Source: Nocardiopsis sp. TSRI0078
GTDB taxonomy: Bacteria > Actinomycetota > Actinomycetes > Streptosporangiales > Streptosporangiaceae
NCBI RefSeq assembly: GCF_001905145.1
Contig: NZ_LWLB01000001.1
Location: forward strand, 731,213 to 795,212
Reading direction: 5' to 3'
DNA: 64,000 bases
The position numbers and the translations under genes were made by a program. The notes below the pieces were generated by a model. That model did not search any database. It had not been told where the DNA came from and saw nothing but the letters and a program-made list of their open reading frames with translations. This document shows positions 35,753-45,177 of the stretch, piece by piece (position 1 is the first letter of the stretch; each line of letters starts with the position of its first letter).

Positions 35753-36203
35753 TCCGGGGGTGAACACCGGACCCTTGCGCGGGGAAGCGGGCCACAGGCT
35801 CCGGCACCGCGCTCGCGCACCTGCTCAGAAGGTTTTCGTGCGGTCTCCGAGGGGAAGGTCAGGCGAACAGGCTCCGCCGGACGACCACGGGGGTGGACGA
35901 TTGTGCGGCGCGATTGTGGTCAAGTCTCTCGTACGAGGACGATCCGGGCGCGCGGCGGAGGAGAGTTTCACCTAGGATCTCTGCCACGCGCGGTTTTCCC
36001 GTGTCGTTGGCAGCGCCCGCTTCCCGGGGCTGCCGGTGCCCCGCGGGCCGCCCCCAGTCTCTCAGGAGGCCCCGAACACGGCGACCACCCGTCTCCGCCG
36101 CCCCGCGCGACCTCCGCCCTCCCCCGAACGCGGACGCGTGAGCCCCCGGACCGGTGTCCGACCGTTGGCACGTCCCGCCGTCCGAACTCACCGAGATTGC
36201 ACG
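35753..36203. other. Intergenic gap upstream of the LCP gene
   Basis: These 451 bases have no convincing coding frame. Part around 35880-35990 is somewhat AT-richer and may hold the LCP promoter. The LCP frame stays open back to 36036, but its extra 56 residues are Arg/Pro-rich and unlike protein. Confidence 0.35.
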
Positions 36204-37685
36204 ATGCCCGCTGACGAGAACTCCGCCGCCGGCTCAGGCGCGGACCACACACCAGACGAGATGCCCGAGAACGGCTCCGAGCCCGAAGGCACCGGTTCCG
36301 ACCAGGCCGGGGCCACCGACCGGGACGACCGTGAGGGCCCCGGCGGGACGGTCGCCGGCCCCCCCGAGGACGAGAGCGGGGAAGGGAAGGAGGACGCAGA
36401 CGGGGAGGGGGACGGCGCACAGGACGCCGAACCCTCCGCGGACTCCGGCGAGGGGAGCGGGAAGGGTGACGGGGACGGTGAGGCCGCGGCCGCCGCTCCC
36501 CCGGCCCGCACACGGCGGCGCCGTGTGCGGCGGGTCCTGGTGTGGACCGCCGCGAGCCTGGCCCTCGTCCTGGCCGCCGGGGTCGCCACCGCCTACGGCT
36601 ACTACCACTCGCTGCGCTCGGGCATGGTCCAGCACGACATCGACTCGGCCCTGCAGGAGGGGGACCGCCCCGAGCGGATCAACGACGCGGTCAACATCCT
36701 CTTCATGGGCACCGACGGCTACGAGGAGGGGAGCACCGCCTACACGCAGGAGTTCGAGGGCGAGCGCTCGGACGCGATCATGCTGGCGCACGTCTCGCCC
36801 GAGAAGCGGGTCTCGGTGATCAGCTTCCCCCGGGACTCCCTGGTGAACCTGCCCCAGTGCGACCCCTACGGCGATGCCGAGGGCACGCAGGCCTACTTCG
36901 GCATGATCAACGCCGCGATGTACCACGGCGGGCCGCCCTGCGTGGTCCGTACCATCGAGTCGCTCACCGACATCCGGATCGACCACTTCGTGCACCTGAG
37001 CTTCATGAGCTTCCGCGACGTGGTGAACGCCATCGGCGGCGTGGACATCTGCATCCCCGAGCCGATGCACGACAGCCGTTCCAAACTCGACCTCGAAGCG
37101 GGACAGCAGACGCTCGACGGGGACGAGGCGCTCTCGTTCGTCCGGGCGCGCTACGAGATCGGCAACGGCAGCGACATCGGCCGCATCGACCGCCAGCAGA
37201 TGTTCCTGGCCGCCCTCGCCGACCAGGTGACCAGTAGCGACGTACTGAGCAGCCCGACCAAGCTGAACGGCATCCTCCGGGCCGTGGCCCGCAACAGCGC
37301 CACCGACCGGGAGTTCACGCTCGACAGGATGCTCTCGCTCGCGATGACCCTCTCGGGCGCGGACCTGACCGACATCGAGTTCCACACCGTGCCCTGGTAC
37401 CAGGCGCCCTTCGACCCCAACCGGGTCATGTGGTACGAGGAGGAGGCCGCCGCGCTGTTCACCGCCGTGCGCGAGGACCGGCCCCCGGGTGTGCTGGCGG
37501 CCGACGACGCGGCGGCACCGCAGGATCCCCCCGGCACCTCGCCCTCGCCGGTGGGCATAGCCTCGGCGCACGCGTCCCCGCCGCCGGAGGTCTCGGAGTC
37601 CGCCCGTCCGGGCCAGGGGCGCGACGCCACGTCCGACCCGTGCTCCGACGGCCTGGGCTTCGGTACGGGGGAAGAGGGCGAGTAG
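36204..37685 (+). CDS. LytR-CpsA-Psr (LCP) family cell-wall ligase
   Basis: About 493 residues from the ATG at 36204. A very acidic cytoplasmic head of about 95 residues (DEMPENGSEPEGTGS) precedes a basic RTRRRRVRRVL patch and one membrane helix near 112-135. The outer LCP domain has NILFMGTD, SDAIMLAHV, ISFPRDSL, INAAMYHGGP, HLSFMSFRDVVNAIGGVD, GDEALSFVRAR and a GRIDRQQMFL region with the phosphate/lipid-binding Arg residues. LCP enzymes attach teichoic acids, arabinogalactan or capsule to peptidoglycan. The C-terminal tail is Pro/Ala-rich. The long acidic head is unusual. Confidence 0.9.
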   Translation: MPADENSAAGSGADHTPDEMPENGSEPEGTGSDQAGATDRDDREGPGGTVAGPPEDESGEGKEDADGEGDGAQDAEPSADSGEGSGKGDGDGEAAAAAPPARTRRRRVRRVLVWTAASLALVLAAGVATAYGYYHSLRSGMVQHDIDSALQEGDRPERINDAVNILFMGTDGYEEGSTAYTQEFEGERSDAIMLAHVSPEKRVSVISFPRDSLVNLPQCDPYGDAEGTQAYFGMINAAMYHGGPPCVVRTIESLTDIRIDHFVHLSFMSFRDVVNAIGGVDICIPEPMHDSRSKLDLEAGQQTLDGDEALSFVRARYEIGNGSDIGRIDRQQMFLAALADQVTSSDVLSSPTKLNGILRAVARNSATDREFTLDRMLSLAMTLSGADLTDIEFHTVPWYQAPFDPNRVMWYEEEAAALFTAVREDRPPGVLAADDAAAPQDPPGTSPSPVGIASAHASPPPEVSESARPGQGRDATSDPCSDGLGFGTGEEGE

Positions 37686-37758
37686 GAGCCGAACGGGCGC
37701 TCTCGGCGCCGCCGGTCCGCGGTCCTGTGGCGACCACGGGAGGCGGTACCGACGGACA

Positions 37759-37808
37759 GGGCCCCGGGACCGGTACGGACGCCGTTTCCGTGCCGGGTCC
37801 CGGGGCCC
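37759..37808 (+). terminator. Terminator after the LCP gene
   Basis: A 13-base stem GGGCCCCGGGACC / GGTCCCGGGGCCC with a 24-base loop, 73 bases past the LCP stop. It could also serve the opposite strand. Confidence 0.6.
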
Positions 37809-38036
37809 TCGCCGTGTCCGGAGCGTTCGGGCCCCGGCACGATGAGACCGCGGCCCCGGATCCCCCCAGGTCCGGAGCCGCGGTGTGCCTCGGGCGGCGG
37901 GAACTCGATCTCCCCGCCGGTACGCGCCTGGAACCCCCACAGTTCCGTTCGGCGCCCCAGTCAGCGGTGGGTGGTCCCGCTCACCGCCCGAGGCCGGTGC
38001 GCCCGCCGTGAACGGCGGACGCACGTTCCAGGAAGG

Positions 38037-39161
38037 TCAGACGAGGCCGCCGGACAGCGTGTCGTCCAGCGCGCCGGTGCCGACGTCGGGCTGGCCCAGC
38101 GCGGGCATGCCCTCCACGCCGACCAGGTCGTTGCCCAGCGAGTCGCCACCGGGCGCCAGCTGCGTCGTGCGCACGGTGTCGGCGACCAGTCCGGTGGCGG
38201 AGGCGACCTCGGTCCCGGCCACGGGCAGGGCGTCCTCGGGCTCCGGCAGCAGTCCGTCCACAGCGTCGCCGACGGGCTGGGGCAGGGGGTTGCTCCCCGC
38301 GGACATGGGCATCACGTCGTCGGACAGCACCAGCTCGGAGACGAGGTCACCGGCGCCGCCGGTCAGGTCGGTGTTCGTGCCGTTGACGGGGGCGACGGGG
38401 CCGTCCATGGCCGCGGCCAGGGGCAGCGGCTCGCCCGGGGTGGGCAGGGTGGCGTCGAGGCCGTTCAGTTCGCCGCCCACCTCGTGGGTGCCCCGCTCGA
38501 CCGACGAGCCCAGCTGGTCGAGGGCGGTGTCGGCCTTCTCCGTGGTGCCGGACAGGGGCACGGGCGTCTCGGCGTGGCTCAGCGGCAGCGTGCCGCCCAG
38601 GCCGCCCAGCGGGCCCGCACCGCCCAGCAGACCCGACACCGGGTCCGAGGAGACCGGGCCCGCGAGCGGAGTCGTGGAGGCGTGCGACAGCGGCAGCGTG
38701 CCGCCCAGGCCGCCCAGCGGGCCCGCACCGCCCAGCAGACCCGACACCGGGCTCGACGGAGCCTGACCGGCGCCCTGGCCCAGCGGCAGGCCCTCGGTCA
38801 CGGTGTTCAGGTCCAGCGGACCGACGTTGGCGGCGTTGTCCTCGCCGGTGCTGATCGGGGTGTCGGTGGAGACGGTGTCCCCGACGGCTCCGCCGAGGGG
38901 CTGCACGGGCGCGGACTGGCGGCGCACGTCCGGCTGGGCGGAGAGCTGGCCGGGCTCAACCTTGACCAGGTCGCCCAGGGGCGTGGAGACGCCCTCCGTC
39001 AGCGACGCCGGGACCTGGCTGCCCAGGTCGTTCAGGGGCAGCCCGTCCGTGACGCCGCCGAGGGTGTCCGCCCCGGATACCCCTGCACCCAGAGCGACGA
39101 AACCCGCGGTGCCGGCGGCCACCAGCATGGTCCTTGCGGAGGTGCGGGCGGTGTTGAACAT
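38037..39161 (-). CDS. Secreted low-complexity protein with internal duplication
   Basis: 374 residues. The signal peptide is TMLVAAGTAGFVALGAGVSG with cleavage near SGADT. The mature part is Gly/Pro/Leu/Asp-rich and built from loosely repeated blocks such as DGLPLNDLG, EGLPLGQG and GLLGGAGPLGGLGGTLPLSHA, the last present twice 36 codons apart. There are no Cys and no enzyme motif. It resembles actinomycete ATP/GLPL-type cell-surface or matrix proteins only in style; I do not recognise a family. It is followed on the same strand by no gene; the neighbouring gene upstream of it in the minus direction (39509) is also secreted. Confidence 0.7.
   Translation of the reverse strand: MFNTARTSARTMLVAAGTAGFVALGAGVSGADTLGGVTDGLPLNDLGSQVPASLTEGVSTPLGDLVKVEPGQLSAQPDVRRQSAPVQPLGGAVGDTVSTDTPISTGEDNAANVGPLDLNTVTEGLPLGQGAGQAPSSPVSGLLGGAGPLGGLGGTLPLSHASTTPLAGPVSSDPVSGLLGGAGPLGGLGGTLPLSHAETPVPLSGTTEKADTALDQLGSSVERGTHEVGGELNGLDATLPTPGEPLPLAAAMDGPVAPVNGTNTDLTGGAGDLVSELVLSDDVMPMSAGSNPLPQPVGDAVDGLLPEPEDALPVAGTEVASATGLVADTVRTTQLAPGGDSLGNDLVGVEGMPALGQPDVGTGALDDTLSGGLV
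38581..38751. repeat. 63-bp exact direct duplication within the secreted protein gene
   Basis: 38581-38643 and 38689-38751 are identical 63-base copies, 108 bases apart start to start. Both keep frame and encode the GLLGGAGPLGGLGG repeat. Exactness at the DNA level suggests a recent duplication or gene-conversion-type upkeep. Confidence 0.85.
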
Positions 39162-39508
39162 GTGTGGTCCTTCCGGAGTGTCGTATGTGGCTGTCGCGGG
39201 CGGGGCGGATGTCCTTCCCCGCCGCCCGGCGGATCCGCTCCCCTGGCCGGGAGGAGGGTCCGTCCGGTTCGAGCTTTCCGGTGGGGGAGCCTGTCGCGCC
39301 TGGAGGGAGCGGCATGGCTCGGCCGGTCATCAGTCGTGGGTCTGGCTGGCCACTGACTGACGTGAACCCCGCGATCGGGGTGCGCGGCTCACGTCAATCC
39401 CCAGAGGCGTCCGGGTTCGTTGCTCACCGTGGTCGTCCGTGAGCGTCCCGGGGCTGGGAGGGGCGTGCCGGAGACAGGTCGCGTGGCGACCCGTCGGGGA
39501 AGAGCCCG
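39162..39508. other. Gap between two secreted-protein genes; inverted repeat
   Basis: 347 bases with no convincing coding frame. TGACGTGA at 39358-39365 and TCACGTCA at 39389-39396 form an inverted repeat around a GC-rich loop, a candidate terminator for the gene at 39509 or a regulator site. The part next to 39161 is the 5-prime leader of the 38037 gene. Confidence 0.4.
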
Positions 39509-40573
39509 CTAGTCGGGCGAGAAGGTCGGCTCGTCGGCGGACTCGGCGGGAACCGAGCGCAGGACGTGCCAGGCGGCCTGGACCAGGCCGTGGGCCGGGG
39601 CGAGAGCACCGGTGGCGGGCAGATAGCCCGCGACGCCGCCTCCGGTGGCGCCACCCGGCGCGGAGCCGGTGGCGGTGTTCGGTGCCGAGGAGGTGATGGC
39701 CTCGCCGCCGAAGGGCGCGGGAGCGTCCTCGGCGGACCGTTCGGCGGGGTGCTGCGCCGTGGTGTCCGGGCTCGGGCCGGAGGCGGTGACGGCCGCGTCG
39801 ACGGCGTGGCCCGAACCGGTCAGGACGGCGCCGTCCTCCCGGGTCCGTGCGTCCTCGTCCCGGTCGGTGCCCTCGTCGGACGGCTCCACGGCCGCGGGTG
39901 CCGTGCCGGGCACGCCGTTCGCGGCGAGGCGCTCCTCCACGAAGTCGGGCATCCCGTGGACGTTGTCGCGGACCTGCTGCGCGACGCCGTTGCCCCCGGC
40001 CCCGAGGCCCGGGGCGACGGCGTCCGAGGCGTCGAACAGTATGCGGCTGGTCTTTCGCCCCACGTCGGCGACCGCGCCGGTCACGGGCTTGTCGAGCCTG
40101 CCGGGAGCCGCGTGGGCCGCCGGGGCCCGGCCTTTCCCATCCGTGTGCGCGGAGGTGTTCGTGTGCACCGGAGCGTTCGTGGCCGCGGAGCCGGTCCGGA
40201 CCTCAGGAGTCCGGGCGGCGCTCGCCGCGGTGGTCCGGGCCGCGTCCGGCCGCCCCGTGCCCGCGTGGGCCGCGCTCCCCTGGTCCGTGTCCGGGCGGGC
40301 CGTGGCGTCGGCCTGTCCCGTGAGCACCCGTCCCGTGGAAGCCCCCCGTCCTTCGGCGGCGGGGCCGGCCTGCTGCGCCGGGGCCTGGGCCCCCTGCGCC
40401 GAGGCGTTGGGCGTCGGCTTCTCCTGCGCCAGCACGGGGGCGGAGGTCGTCAGCCAGGCGCTGACCAGGGCCCCGAAGGCCAGGGCGGTGAGCAGCAGCG
40501 CTCTGCGGACCGGCGTCGTGAGCACGGCGGAACGAACGCCGGAGGCGTTCGTGAGACCGTGGACTCCAGACAC
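39509..40573 (-). CDS. Secreted Ala/Thr-rich protein with LPATG motif
   Basis: About 354 residues from a GTG at 40573 (GGAAGGA upstream). The signal peptide is ALLLTALAFGALVSAWLTT, cleaved near VLAQE. The mature part is Ala/Thr/Pro/Asp-rich and disordered, with a more ordered centre (DKPVTGAVADVGRKTSRI, then VRDNVHGMPDFVEERLA). Near the end is GYLPATGA, which fits the sortase signal LPxTG, but the following stretch is short, holds few strongly hydrophobic residues and ends acidic (PTFSPD), so true sortase anchoring is doubtful. Function is unknown. Confidence 0.7.
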   Translation of the reverse strand: MSGVHGLTNASGVRSAVLTTPVRRALLLTALAFGALVSAWLTTSAPVLAQEKPTPNASAQGAQAPAQQAGPAAEGRGASTGRVLTGQADATARPDTDQGSAAHAGTGRPDAARTTAASAARTPEVRTGSAATNAPVHTNTSAHTDGKGRAPAAHAAPGRLDKPVTGAVADVGRKTSRILFDASDAVAPGLGAGGNGVAQQVRDNVHGMPDFVEERLAANGVPGTAPAAVEPSDEGTDRDEDARTREDGAVLTGSGHAVDAAVTASGPSPDTTAQHPAERSAEDAPAPFGGEAITSSAPNTATGSAPGGATGGGVAGYLPATGALAPAHGLVQAAWHVLRSVPAESADEPTFSPD

Positions 40574-40877
40574 CGGGGGTTCCTTCCGCCATGGGACGCG
40601 GGCTGACACGGGGGCCGGCCACGGTGCCGTGGGCAGCGTGCGCCGGGCCGCGGAACGCGGGGCCGGGTGGACCTTCGTGCGTTCGCTGGACGCGACGTTA
40701 GCATGAATTAGACGACCGGAACCCCCAATCCCCAGGAATTCCTGCCCCTCCGGAACCACCCTCTGAACAGCAGATGTGGCAAACCGGAGAAAAACCAACG
40801 ACAATTCGACCATTACGTCCCAGGAAAAGCGCGCATTGCCAGACCGTCCGACCGGCTCTGCGGAGGTTGACCAGCAC
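40574..40877. promoter_or_regulatory. Divergent promoter region, secreted protein / DevS-like kinase
   Basis: 304 bases between divergent starts, with an AT-richer segment near 40696-40830 (GCATGAATTAGACGACC). GGAGG at 40862 serves the kinase ATG at 40878. I see no DevR-type palindrome I could defend. Confidence 0.35.
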
Positions 40878-42623
40878 ATGACCGAGATTCCCCAGAGCCA
40901 TTCGCTGTCCCCCAAGGGCCTGGACGACCTGCTGACCGAGGTGCACTCGTTGGACTCGCGCCTGTCCGCGCACGGCCGGGTCCACTCCCTGCTCCAGGCG
41001 GTCCTGACCATCGGCGGCGACCTGGACCTGGCGACCGTGCTGCGCAGGCTGACCGAGGTGGCCGCGCAGCTGACCGGCGCGCGGTACGCGGGCCTGGGCG
41101 TGGTGGACGAGGACGGCGGTTTCAGCGAGTTCATCCCCGTGGGGATCAGCGAGGAACAGGCCGCGAAGATCCACCGGTTCCCGCACGGCAGGGGCGTCCT
41201 GGGGGTGCCGCTGAACGAGCGGGCCCCGCTGCGCCTGAACGACCTGCGCGAACACCCCGACTTCGAGGGGTTCCCCGAGGGGCACCCGCACATGGGCGGT
41301 TTCCTCGGCGTTCCCATCCAGGTGCGGGACGAGGTGTTCGGCAACCTCTACCTCACCGAGAAGGCCAGCGGCGAGGAATTCGACGAGGAGGACGAGGCGA
41401 TGGTCACCGCGCTGGCCACCGCGGCCGGCGTGGCGATCGAGAACGCGCGCCTGTACGAGGAGGCGCGGCTGCGCGAGCGGTGGCTGGCGGCCTCCACCGA
41501 GATCACCACGCGCCTGCTGTCGGGCGCCGACACCACCGAGGTGCTCGCCCACATGGCGGCCCAGGCCCGGGAGATCGGCGACGCGGACACGGCCGTGGTC
41601 ATGCTGCCCGACCCCCGCGCCCGGGGCCACCTGTTCGCGGAGATCGCGGACGGTCCCATAGCCCAGGAGCTCCTGGGGACGGCGGTCGAGATCCACGACT
41701 CCGTCTGCGGGTGGGTGTACGAGACGGGTGAGGCCAAGGGGATCACCGACCTGGAACGGGCGGACTGCCCGATGCTCACCCACCGCGGCTACGGCCCCGG
41801 CCTGGTGGTGCCGCTGGGCACACCGGGGAACACGCGCGGTGTACTGCTGCTGGGCAAGCTGGCCGACCGGGCACCGTTCACCCCGACGATACGCCGCATG
41901 CTGCACGGGTTCTCGGTGCAGGCCGCGGTCGCCCTCGAACTGGCCGAGGCCCGGCGCGACACCGAGCGCCTGGTGGTGCTGGAGGAGCGCGACCGGATCG
42001 CCAAGGACCTGCACGACGTGGTGATCCAGCGGCTGTTCGCCTCGGCGATGACGCTGATGAGCACGATGCGGCTGATCACCACGCCCGAGGCCGAGGAGCG
42101 GGTGCAGCGGACCATCGACGAGCTGGACGGCACCATCCGGGAGATCCGCTCGACGATCTTCGACCTCCAGAACCCGCCGAGCCGCATGGACACGTCGCTG
42201 CGCGAGCGCATCCTGAGGCTGGCCGAGAACACCGCGCACAGCCTGGGCTGCCATCCGGGAGTGAGTCTGGACGGGCCGATCGACGCCTCCGTGCCCGACG
42301 ACATCGGCGAGCAGCTGCTCGCGGTGCTCGGCGAGGGGCTGACCAACGTGGCCCGGCACGCGCGCGCCACGGAGGTGCACGTGTCGGTGGTGGTGGAGGA
42401 GGCCGCGTCCTCGGGCCGTCCCACGGTCCTCACGCTGACGGTGACCGACAACGGCGTGGGGCTGCCCGAGGAGGGACGGCGCAGCGGACTGCGCAACCTG
42501 GAGCAGCGCGCCCTGGCACTGGGCGGCGGGTTCACCGCGAGCAGGGGCGAGGGCGGGGGCACCGTGCTGGTCTGGCGGGTGCCCGTCCCCGACGACGCCG
42601 CGCCGCCTCCGGGCGGTTTCTGA
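40878..42623 (+). CDS. GAF-domain sensor histidine kinase, DevS/DosS-like
   Basis: About 581 residues. GAF 1 (about 45-195) contains GFPEGHPHMGGFLGVPIQVRD, the region that in mycobacterial DosS/DevS holds the haem-binding His (here H136 or H138). GAF 2 spans about 215-365. The HisKA_3 dimer helix has ERDRIAKDLHDVVIQRLFA with the phospho-His near 380; HATPase_c has LGEGLTNVARHA, DNGVGLP and RSGLRNLEQRA. In mycobacteria this kinase senses O2/NO/CO through haem and phosphorylates DevR. The matching DevR-like gene is convergent at 42747. Haem binding is inferred from the motif only. Confidence 0.88.
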   Translation: MTEIPQSHSLSPKGLDDLLTEVHSLDSRLSAHGRVHSLLQAVLTIGGDLDLATVLRRLTEVAAQLTGARYAGLGVVDEDGGFSEFIPVGISEEQAAKIHRFPHGRGVLGVPLNERAPLRLNDLREHPDFEGFPEGHPHMGGFLGVPIQVRDEVFGNLYLTEKASGEEFDEEDEAMVTALATAAGVAIENARLYEEARLRERWLAASTEITTRLLSGADTTEVLAHMAAQAREIGDADTAVVMLPDPRARGHLFAEIADGPIAQELLGTAVEIHDSVCGWVYETGEAKGITDLERADCPMLTHRGYGPGLVVPLGTPGNTRGVLLLGKLADRAPFTPTIRRMLHGFSVQAAVALELAEARRDTERLVVLEERDRIAKDLHDVVIQRLFASAMTLMSTMRLITTPEAEERVQRTIDELDGTIREIRSTIFDLQNPPSRMDTSLRERILRLAENTAHSLGCHPGVSLDGPIDASVPDDIGEQLLAVLGEGLTNVARHARATEVHVSVVVEEAASSGRPTVLTLTVTDNGVGLPEEGRRSGLRNLEQRALALGGGFTASRGEGGGTVLVWRVPVPDDAAPPPGGF

Positions 42624-42746
42624 GCCGCCTCGGGGCCCGGGAGGCGGGCACCTGGCGCGCCGGGGCCCGGACGGGGGCGGCGGGTCCCGGAGGGGCGGGG
42701 GTCGGCGGAGCCGCCTCCGCCGATTCCCGTCAGGCGCGCACCGGGG

Positions 42747-43418
42747 TCAGTAGCGGCGGCCGCGCAGCTCGGCGACCAGCACGGCGGCCTGTGTGCGGCG
42801 CTTGAGGTCCAGCTTGGACAGCAGGGCGGACACGTAGTTCTTCACGGTCTTCTCCGCCAGGTACAGGCGCTCGCCGATCTGCCGGTTGGTCATCCCCTCG
42901 CCGATGAGGTCGAGGATCTGCCGTTCCTGCGGGGTCAGCTCGGCCAGCGGGTCCGGCTCGGCCTGGGCGCCGCGCAGCCGCTCCAGCATCGCCCCGGTGC
43001 TGCCCGAGTCCAGCAGCGATCCGCCGGAGGCCACGGTGCGCACCGCGCCCACGAGGTCGGCGCCGTGGATCTGCTTGAGCACGTACCCGGCCGCGCCGGC
43101 CATGACGGCGTCGTACAGGGCGTCGTCGTCGGCGAAGGACGTCAGCATCAGACAGGCGATCTCGGGGTGGTCCGACCGGATCTCCCGGCACACCTGCACC
43201 CCCGATCCGCCGGGCAGCCGCACGTCGAGGACCGCGACGTCGGGCAGCACCACCGGGATCCGCGACAGCGCCTGCTCGGCCGTCCCGGCCTCGCCGACGA
43301 CGGTCATGTCCTCCTCGGTCTCCAGCAGGGCCGCCACACCACGGCGGACCACCTCGTGGTCGTCCACCAGGAACACCCTGATCTGCTTGCGAGCGCCCTT
43401 GGCTCCACCGCCCGTCAT
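42747..43418 (-). CDS. NarL/LuxR-family response regulator, DevR/DosR-like
   Basis: 223 residues. Receiver: VFLVDDHEVVRRGV, phospho-Asp in VAVLDVRLPGGSG, TS in MLTSFADD, K in YVLKQI. The HTH has LTPQERQILDLIGEGMTN, then RLYLAEKTVKNYVSALLSKL and RRTQAAV, very like the DevR/DosR C-terminus. It is encoded convergent to the DevS-like kinase at 40878, unlike the devRS operon order of mycobacteria, but is its likely partner. Expected role: hypoxia or redox response. Confidence 0.9.
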   Translation of the reverse strand: MTGGGAKGARKQIRVFLVDDHEVVRRGVAALLETEEDMTVVGEAGTAEQALSRIPVVLPDVAVLDVRLPGGSGVQVCREIRSDHPEIACLMLTSFADDDALYDAVMAGAAGYVLKQIHGADLVGAVRTVASGGSLLDSGSTGAMLERLRGAQAEPDPLAELTPQERQILDLIGEGMTNRQIGERLYLAEKTVKNYVSALLSKLDLKRRTQAAVLVAELRGRRY

Positions 43419-43519
43419 CGGCTCATCCTCATCCCTGCGTCACCGCGATCCAGACACCGCTCCGAGGAAGACGGTAATACGTGCGAAGGGCGGCGCGTGG
43501 GTCGTTAGGCACCGAACTG

Positions 43520-43563
43520 CCCGGACGAAGGTCCCGTAAAGGGATAATTCTCCTTCGTCCGGG
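43520..43563. terminator. Perfect 12-bp hairpin between devR-like gene and amidase
   Basis: CCCGGACGAAGG / CCTTCGTCCGGG around an AT-richer 20-base loop. It lies 72 bases past the amidase stop on the minus strand and about 100 bases upstream of the DevR-like start, so it is either the terminator of the amidase operon or a regulatory hairpin. Confidence 0.55.
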
Positions 43564-43634
43564 AGGCAAAGAGCCTGATCACCCCAGGTACGAACATCAT
43601 CGTCCGTATCTGGCGCCACAGTGCGAGTCCGGTG

Positions 43635-45149
43635 TCACGGCCTCCGGTCGGCCCAGGGACGGGCGAGCTCGAACGCGCGGCAGGCCGCCAGCACCCGGGC
43701 GTCGGCGTGCCGGGGCCCGACCACCTGGAGCCCGACCGGCAGGCCCGCCGGGGTGAACCCGCACGGCACGCTCGCGGCGGGCTGCTGGGTCATGTTGAAC
43801 GGGTAGCTGAACCCCGCCCACGCGGTCCACCGCTCACCCGCCATCTCCGGCGGCGACTCCAGTCCCGCCTCGAACGCCGTGACCGGCACCGTCGGGGTCA
43901 GCAGCAGGTCGTACTCTGTGTGGAAGCGGCCCATCCGGGCGCCCATCTCCATCCGCAGGGCCATCGCGGTCAGGTAGTCCTGCGCCGAGTAGGTCAGCCC
44001 CTCCTCGGCGATCTCCCGCAGCCCCGGGTCGAGCAGGTCCCGCTGCCGTTCGGTGAGCTTGTCCGTGGCCTTGGCCACCCCGGAGTACCACAGCACGTGG
44101 AAGGCCTCCCGGCAGCCGGGCAGGCCGGGGTCGGCCTCCTCCACCCGGGCGCCCAGCGCCTCGAACACGGCGACCGCGTCGGCCACCGCCCGGGCCACCT
44201 CGGGGTCCACGTCCAGCCCGCCCAGGGTGGGGCTGTAGGCGATCCGCATGCCGCGCACCAGCTCCTCGGCGTCGATGCGCAGCCGTACGTCGCCGATACC
44301 GGGTGCGGGCGGCGCCAGGGCGGCCCAGTCGCGCGGGTCCGGCCGGGCGATGACCTCCAGCATCAGCGCCATGTCGCCCACGGTGCGGGCCATCGGCCCG
44401 GTGTGCGCCAGGGAGCCGAACGGGCTGGCCGGGTAGTGCGGCACCAGGCCCCACGTGGGCTTGATGCCGCAGGTGCCGGTGAAGCCGGCCGGGATGCGGA
44501 TCGATCCGCCGCCGTCGGTACCGGTGGCCAGCGGGCCCATGCCGGACGCCACCGCCGCCGCGGACCCGCCGCTGGAGCCGCCCGGGGTGGTGGACAGGTC
44601 CCACGGGTTGCGGGTGACTCCGGTGAGCGGCCCGTCGGTGACCCCCTTCCACGCCAGCTCGGGCGTGGTCGTCTTGCCGACGAGCACCGCGCCGCTCTCC
44701 CGCAGCCGGGCCGTCACCGGGGAGTCCTCCTCCCAGGGCCCCTCCTGGGGGCTGGTGACCGATCCCTTCAGGGTGGGCCACCCCTTGGTGAGGTGGATGT
44801 CCTTGACCGAGGCCGGCACCCCGTCCAGGGTGCCGACGGGCTCCCCGCGGCGCCACCGCTCGGCGGACGCGCGGGCGGCCTCGCGTGCCTCCTCCGGACG
44901 CACCAGGCAGAACGCGTTGAGCGCCGGGTTGTCCCGGTCGATGCGCTCCAGGACGGCGTCGACGGCCTCCACCGGGGACAGGTCCCCGGAGGAGTAGGCC
45001 GCGAGCAGCTGCTCCGCGGACAGGTCGGCCGGTGTCGCGGGCTCGGCGGGCCGCGCGTGCGGAACCGCCGCGGTTCCCAGCGCCGCCTCGGCCGTGCCGA
45101 CGGCCGCTCCCGCGTCCTCGGTCCCGGCCCGGTCGGAACGGATCGTCAC
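43635..45149 (-). CDS. Amidase (amidase signature family)
   Basis: About 504 residues from a GTG at 45149 with GGGAGG upstream. The Ser-Ser-Lys triad is visible: Lys in [14 protein letters not shown], and the two Ser in the signature [20 protein letters not shown] with [12 protein letters not shown] following. It hydrolyses a carboxamide to carboxylate and ammonia. It follows the 2-hydroxyacid dehydrogenase gene by 28 bases on the same strand and lies behind a GATTGTCAACAATC operator, so it belongs to the GntR-controlled catabolic cluster. The substrate is unknown. Confidence 0.92.
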   Translation of the reverse strand: MTIRSDRAGTEDAGAAVGTAEAALGTAAVPHARPAEPATPADLSAEQLLAAYSSGDLSPVEAVDAVLERIDRDNPALNAFCLVRPEEAREAARASAERWRRGEPVGTLDGVPASVKDIHLTKGWPTLKGSVTSPQEGPWEEDSPVTARLRESGAVLVGKTTTPELAWKGVTDGPLTGVTRNPWDLSTTPGGSSGGSAAAVASGMGPLATGTDGGGSIRIPAGFTGTCGIKPTWGLVPHYPASPFGSLAHTGPMARTVGDMALMLEVIARPDPRDWAALAPPAPGIGDVRLRIDAEELVRGMRIAYSPTLGGLDVDPEVARAVADAVAVFEALGARVEEADPGLPGCREAFHVLWYSGVAKATDKLTERQRDLLDPGLREIAEEGLTYSAQDYLTAMALRMEMGARMGRFHTEYDLLLTPTVPVTAFEAGLESPPEMAGERWTAWAGFSYPFNMTQQPAASVPCGFTPAGLPVGLQVVGPRHADARVLAACRAFELARPWADRRP

Positions 45150-45177
45150 TTCAGCCTCCCATGTCACGCCATCAGGG

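Noticed and set aside
36036..36203. N-terminal extension of the LCP protein
   Set aside because: Arg/Pro-rich with no ribosome site; the ATG at 36204 precedes the usual acidic head.
38581..38751. Possible CRISPR-like repeat
   Set aside because: Only two units, in frame inside a secreted repeat protein, with coding sequence between them.
39162..39508. Riboswitch (c-di-AMP type) upstream of the secreted protein gene
   Set aside because: I could not find the conserved core; only a simple inverted repeat is supported.
39509..40573. Sortase-anchored protein
   Set aside because: LPATG is present, but the tail lacks a proper hydrophobic segment and basic end.
42747..43418. Co-transcription of the DevR-like gene with the kinase
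   Set aside because: The genes converge, so a shared transcript is not possible.
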